Position numbers and translations under genes: made by a program. A model generated the notes under the pieces. It saw nothing but the letters and a program-made list of their open reading frames with translations. It did no database searches and was not told the origin of the DNA. From Simmondsia chinensis (taxonomy: Eukaryota > Streptophyta > Magnoliopsida > Caryophyllales > Simmondsiaceae), in assembly GCA_018398585.1 (NCBI GenBank), contig JAGTTD010000008.1, positions 10,738,501 to 10,802,500 of the forward strand: a DNA stretch of 64,000 bases, in the 5' to 3' direction. This document shows positions 60,744 to 64,000 of this stretch, piece after piece. The first letter of the stretch is position 1; each line of letters starts with the position of its first letter.

Positions 60744-61040
60744 CTCTTAGGCTAGTTTAGACATCGATCTTCTTCCTCTTCTTCTTTTCCTCCTTCTTCT
60801 TCCTCTTCTTCTCCTTCCCTTCCTAATTTTCAATTTTTTTTATTTTGTTCCCCCTCTTATGCAAGATTGATGAATTGATGGTTTATCTGCAGGAACTCAA
60901 CCACTCCAGGTTGGGAGTCCCCGGAAACAGTCTCCTTTCCTGCCGGTAGGGGTAAGGCTGAGTACATCACCCCCCCCCCCCCCCCCCCCAGACCCCGCGT
61001 TATGCGGGAGCCGCAAGGCACTGGGACTGTTGTTGTTGTT
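60744..61040 (+). mobile_element. Short SINE-like element ending in (TTG)n, nested in the RTE LINE
   Basis: Near-identical 12-mers tttagcggtaac (60732-60743) and tttagcgggaac (61041-61052) flank it as target duplication, and the LINE codons CDRK…PLKL join across it. The first part is a pyrimidine-rich run (cttcttcctc type, about 60770-60830). The last 145 bp match the 3' UTR of the RTE LINEs (ccccggaaacagtctcc, gggtaaggctg, gcgggagccgc, ggcactggg) and end in TTG repeats. It may be a SINE or a short LINE copy with a foreign head. A 21-base C run (60970-60990) interrupts the tail. Confidence 0.75.
60970..60990. repeat. Poly-C run
   Basis: 21 consecutive C where the relatives have only a few (accccccagac at 22408). 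The length could reflect slippage in vivo or in sequencing. Confidence 0.8.
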
Positions 61041-61408
61041 GTTTAGCGGGAACTTTCTGTCACACATCACCCCGGATGCCATCCTCCACTTCTGCCAGCC
61101 TACTTTAATCATGATGTTGACATCCTCATCCACCTCACCATTCTGGTGTATCATGGATTCCAGGTGTTTGAAACTCTCCTTACTTGGTACAGTTTCCGAT
61201 TAGATCTTGACCTCCTCTGTGCTAGTCATGGTGGACTGATTGAATTTGAATTTCACGTACTCGGTATTAGATCTGCTAATCCTTAAACCCCTCGATTCTA
61301 AAGCACCCCTCCACAACTCCAACTTCTCATTTATGTCCGCTCGGAATTCCCCTACCAAAATTATATCATCTGTAAAAAGAATACACCAAGGTACTCCTCA
61401 AACTATTA

Positions 61409-62168
61409 ATGTAAATCAAAATTTAATATAACTCTAAATTTTATCAGAAACATTTAAAGCTACTAAAAAATTAGAAAAAAATGGTTTAGGTGCCTTATGT
61501 TTGCTAATATATTAAATTGTAACTTGCCGTTTGAAATTTTATCTAAACTTTATTAACTGCCGTTTGAAATTTTTTATGCTATCCAAAACTTTTGTAACTT
61601 GTTTTTCAAGAATTCTCTCATAACCCAAGTTCTATTAAATTGTACTGGTGTGGCACATAAATTAAAAAGAAAAGGCTTCAAATATGAATTTTAAATTATT
61701 TTAAACAGTTTTTGATATTCAAATTTTTTTTAAAATGTAATTAATATTTTTTCCTTAGTATATTTATCAAGTGTCATTTTAGCTTATTTTAATAAAATCT
61801 TACTGGAGTTATGTGAACGGTACCTTGCTAGGAACATTATCAAAGTTTAGGTTATTATAAAAATTTTAGACCTTTGGGGACTAGAAAAGTATATGATCAA
61901 ATCTCAAAATACCTAAATAATTTTTTTTTTTTTAGTATTTTAAATGTTCTGGATCTCTTTGATAAATTTTTGAAACACTTTATTTAATCTTATCTCTAAA
62001 TTTTTTTGGGGGGGATATGGTATGTTTAACCTAATTAGAAGTTCGGGGCCCTATTTGATGAAACTAAAAGTTTGGGACTCACTTTTTTTGGCCAGTGGTT
62101 CAGGAGATTGCTATAAATATTATCTTTTACAATTTAAGCAATAGCAAAAATGAAATAAGTCATTAATC
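61409..62168. other. AT-rich spacer, no gene seen
   Basis: It shows short repeated phrases (tgccgtttgaaatttt twice, near 61528 and 61559) and A/T runs. No coding frame or element end recognised. Confidence 0.5.
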
Positions 62169-63432
62169 ACAACAACAACAGTCACAGTGCCATAAGGGCT
62201 TCCGCATACGTAGGGTCTAGGAGATGGATGTACGCAGCCTTCCTCCTTTAGGATGCTACCCTCAAGAGAGGATGCTTCCGAGGACCTCTAATGTGAAGAG
62301 CATGTCATTATGAAAGCATAGATCCTGGAAGCATGAGAGCAGCATATTAGAGCAATACATAGTACAAGCTAAGCGTTACAAAGAAAAACTCAAAGGAAGG
62401 TACTACTGATAAGTAGTTGGCAAGTACACAAATGATCCAATACACCGATAAATAAAGAAGTGCTCGAGTACGTGCAACAAAGGGGAGACAAGACATCTAA
62501 AAACACTAATGCAAGTATAAAAGATGCACTACTCTGAGTTGCTACGTTGGCTACTCCTATGCTAGTCCTCCACCGAGCTCTATCTAAGGCTATCTTCTCC
62601 CTTAGGCTTAGGTGGGAGGGGTCCTGTTTGATCGTCTCCATCATTTCCTCTTTGGCCTGCCTCTCCCTCTTCTCCCTCGAGTAGTATAGGGCTGTTTACA
62701 TCTCCTGACTGGAGCAGTGGATGGTCTTCTCCTAAAATGGCAGAACCACCTCAAACGTTACTCCCTTACTTTATCGTCAATCAATGCAAAGGCCAATTTG
62801 GCTCTTGTGACATCATTCCTAATCCTATCCTTCCTTATATGTCCGCGCATTGACCGCAGCATCCTCATCTTCGCCACCTTCATCTTCTATGTATTATGTT
62901 GTTTCATTCGCCAACACGCCGACCCATAGGACATAGTCGGCCTCACTACCATCTTATAATATTTCCCCTTTAGCTTTAATAGGAACCTTGTGTCGCAAAG
63001 TAGCACGGAAGCCATTCTTCATTTATGCCGTCCTACTTTAATCCGGTGGTTGACATCCTTATCCACTTCGCCGTTGTGTTGAATCATAGAACTATAAGTA
63101 TGTAAAACTCCCTTTTCTCTATATGGTCTCAGATCCTATCTTAACGTCTACTATGCTAAGCATGATGGAGGCGCCGAAATTAAGTTCCATGTATTCGATC
63201 TTGGATCTACTAATTCGTAAGTCCTTCGATTCCAGTGTCCTTCATAATTCCAGCTTTTTGTTTACTTCTTCTCAAGATTCTCCCACTAAGACTATGTCAT
63301 CTGCAAAAAGCATGCACCGAGTCACTTCTCTTTGGATGTGCCTAGTAAGTTCATCCATAACCAGTATAAATAAAAAGGGACTCAAGGCAGATCCTTGATG
63401 TACCCTGACTGTTATCGGAAAAGCTTCTGCTA
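62169..63432 (-). mobile_element. RTE-type LINE, 5'-truncated, second copy
   Basis: The minus strand begins about 63432 inside RT ([11 protein letters not shown], then [28 protein letters not shown] near 63300), continues through [15 protein letters not shown] and LRWFCHFRRRP to a 3' UTR with aaggctgcgtacatcc, agaccctacg and (TTG)n at 62169-62181. It is the same family as 59963-61392 but without nested DNA and with the FADD box intact. Possible short duplication taatca at the ends; the right boundary is uncertain. Confidence 0.87.
62390..63432 (-). pseudogene. RTE LINE reverse transcriptase remnant, second copy
   Basis: RT palm motif FADD at about 63303-63292, then the thumb and C-terminal region. 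The last segment reads KEEMMETIKQDPSHLSLREKIALDRARWR near 62650-62560, the usual RTE C-terminus. Frame changes and stops (for example near 62850 and 62780) disrupt it. Confidence 0.83.
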
Positions 63433-64000
63433 ATCATGACATAAAAATCTCTGTTTTTAATACATAGCATGTGAATCTAAAAAGCATAGGCAAGGCCTAT
63501 AGGTGGATTCAAAAAATTTCTTCACAGCAGGCAATATAATGTGGCGCAGATAAGAAGAAAATTGGGAACGAAAGGTTCAACAGCCTTCCTTTAAACTCTT
63601 ATTGCTAAAACAATTAAAAATTAAATGGGAAATAATTAACCCCAATTCTCACAAACCGAAAATAGAGGAGAACTAATAAAAGGGAGATAAAATCAAAAAT
63701 AATTGAATGACACAACCCTAGTCTTCCTCTCCATTAAATAGAGGAGCTAATTCACCTAAAATAAAATACTAAAATTAAAATAGATAATTATAAAGATAAA
63801 AATTACGAATTTAAACTACAAGTTTCTTACTTGAAGTCAAACTCCCAGCATTGGCTCATCCTATCATGTGTCTTGCCATATCGCCAAGCTGCCCAGCTTG
63901 ACCTTACCCACCATGTTACCCACCCAGTAATATGTTATATGTCAAGGTGTGATTGCATCATCGTCTCTGGGTTGGGAAGAATTCGCCCTCGAATTCACCA
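63433..64000 (-). mobile_element. Probable 3' LTR and pol end of another gypsy element (partial)
   Basis: Near the right edge the minus strand reads GAATTCGAGGGCGAATTC, then a short tract and TGATGCAATCACACC. This resembles the end of pol, purine tract and LTR start of plant Ty3/gypsy elements. The LTR would run leftward from about 63955. Its other end is not resolved, and no coding frame is visible inside. Confidence 0.4.

Larger units (their letters stand above)
59963..61392 (-). mobile_element. RTE-type LINE, 5'-truncated, first copy
   Basis: The exact 16-bp duplication actcctcaaactatta (59947-59962 and 61393-61408) marks both ends. The minus strand starts inside RT (FTDDIILVGE near 61380), runs through the C-terminal region ([39 protein letters not shown]) and ends in a 3' UTR with gggctgcgtat, agaccctgc and (TTG)n. 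These are the features of plant RTE LINEs. A short element (60744-61040) interrupts it. The RT box here is FTDD in place of FADD. Confidence 0.94.
60240..61392 (-). pseudogene. RTE LINE reverse transcriptase, C-terminal part
   Basis: Minus-strand coding remnant. The first part (61392-61045) has DINEKLELWRGALESRGL, EYVKFKF and HQNGEVDEDVN…KVGWQKWRMASG. After the nested element it continues from about 60744 ([20 protein letters not shown]…) to 60397 and beyond. The segment [20 protein letters not shown] is diagnostic of the RTE family. A stop lies near 61200. Confidence 0.88.

Noticed and set aside
60970..60990. Poly-C run as a biological signal
   Set aside because: Relatives have a short C run at this place; slippage or a sequencing artefact is more likely.
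1..64000. Host protein-coding genes or tRNA genes
   Set aside because: No frame outside elements has a recognisable domain or gene-like exon pattern, and no tRNA cloverleaf was noticed; tRNA-like text is limited to primer-binding sites.

Overview
This window is plant nuclear heterochromatin. It holds no recognisable host gene and is built almost wholly from transposable elements inserted into one another. The element types are plant-specific or typical of angiosperms: Ty3/gypsy elements of Tat type (second RNase H of the kind described for Tat, antisense plant-mobile-domain gene) and of short-LTR chromovirus (Reina) type, Ty1/copia elements primed by initiator tRNA-Met, an L1 LINE with a zf-RVT tail, RTE LINEs ending in (TTG)n, a CACTA transposon, a MITE and 5S-rRNA-headed SINEs. 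The species cannot be fixed from the sequence. Most coding regions carry stops and frameshifts.

Positions 1-32205 read as one nest. The host is a plus-strand Tat element: partial 5' LTR 8738-9136, gag 9192-11513, protease about 12957-13620, RT 14040-14999, two RNase H domains and integrase 20039-21993, antisense mobile-domain gene 28930-30646, 3' LTR 30809-32205. An L1 LINE (window start to 8737) sits in its 5' LTR. The L1 is itself split by a minus-strand non-autonomous LTR element (110-4949, target duplication gaatg). A Reina element (15000-20038, duplication cattt) splits the RNase H region and carries a truncated copy of the same L1. A copia element with 2.4-kb LTRs (21994 to about 28910) sits between integrase and the antisense gene and carries two SINEs with 5S rRNA heads.

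Positions 32206-42345 are a tandem LTR-internal-LTR array of deleted Tat derivatives. It is interrupted by a second Reina element (35086-40390). Positions 42346-49432 are a broken copia LTR holding a 5.5-kb non-autonomous CACTA element (43247-48754, duplication aag), which in turn holds a solo LTR (46164-46724, duplication agagc). A MITE lies at 48867-49224.

Positions 49433-52391 are unassigned. Then come a solo Tat LTR (52392-53764), a complete but pseudogenised copia element (54546-59563), and two 5'-truncated RTE LINEs (59963-61392 with a 16-bp duplication and a nested short element; 62169 to about 63432). The right edge looks like the 3' LTR of another gypsy element.

The most notable items are the SINEs with a 5S rRNA head that keeps the internal Pol III promoter and a tail resembling that of the RTE LINEs; a non-autonomous element with a long unknown coding region and unequal LTR ends; LTRs with twin G-box palindromes and a TGACGTCA cluster; and an array of small CTC-loop hairpins.
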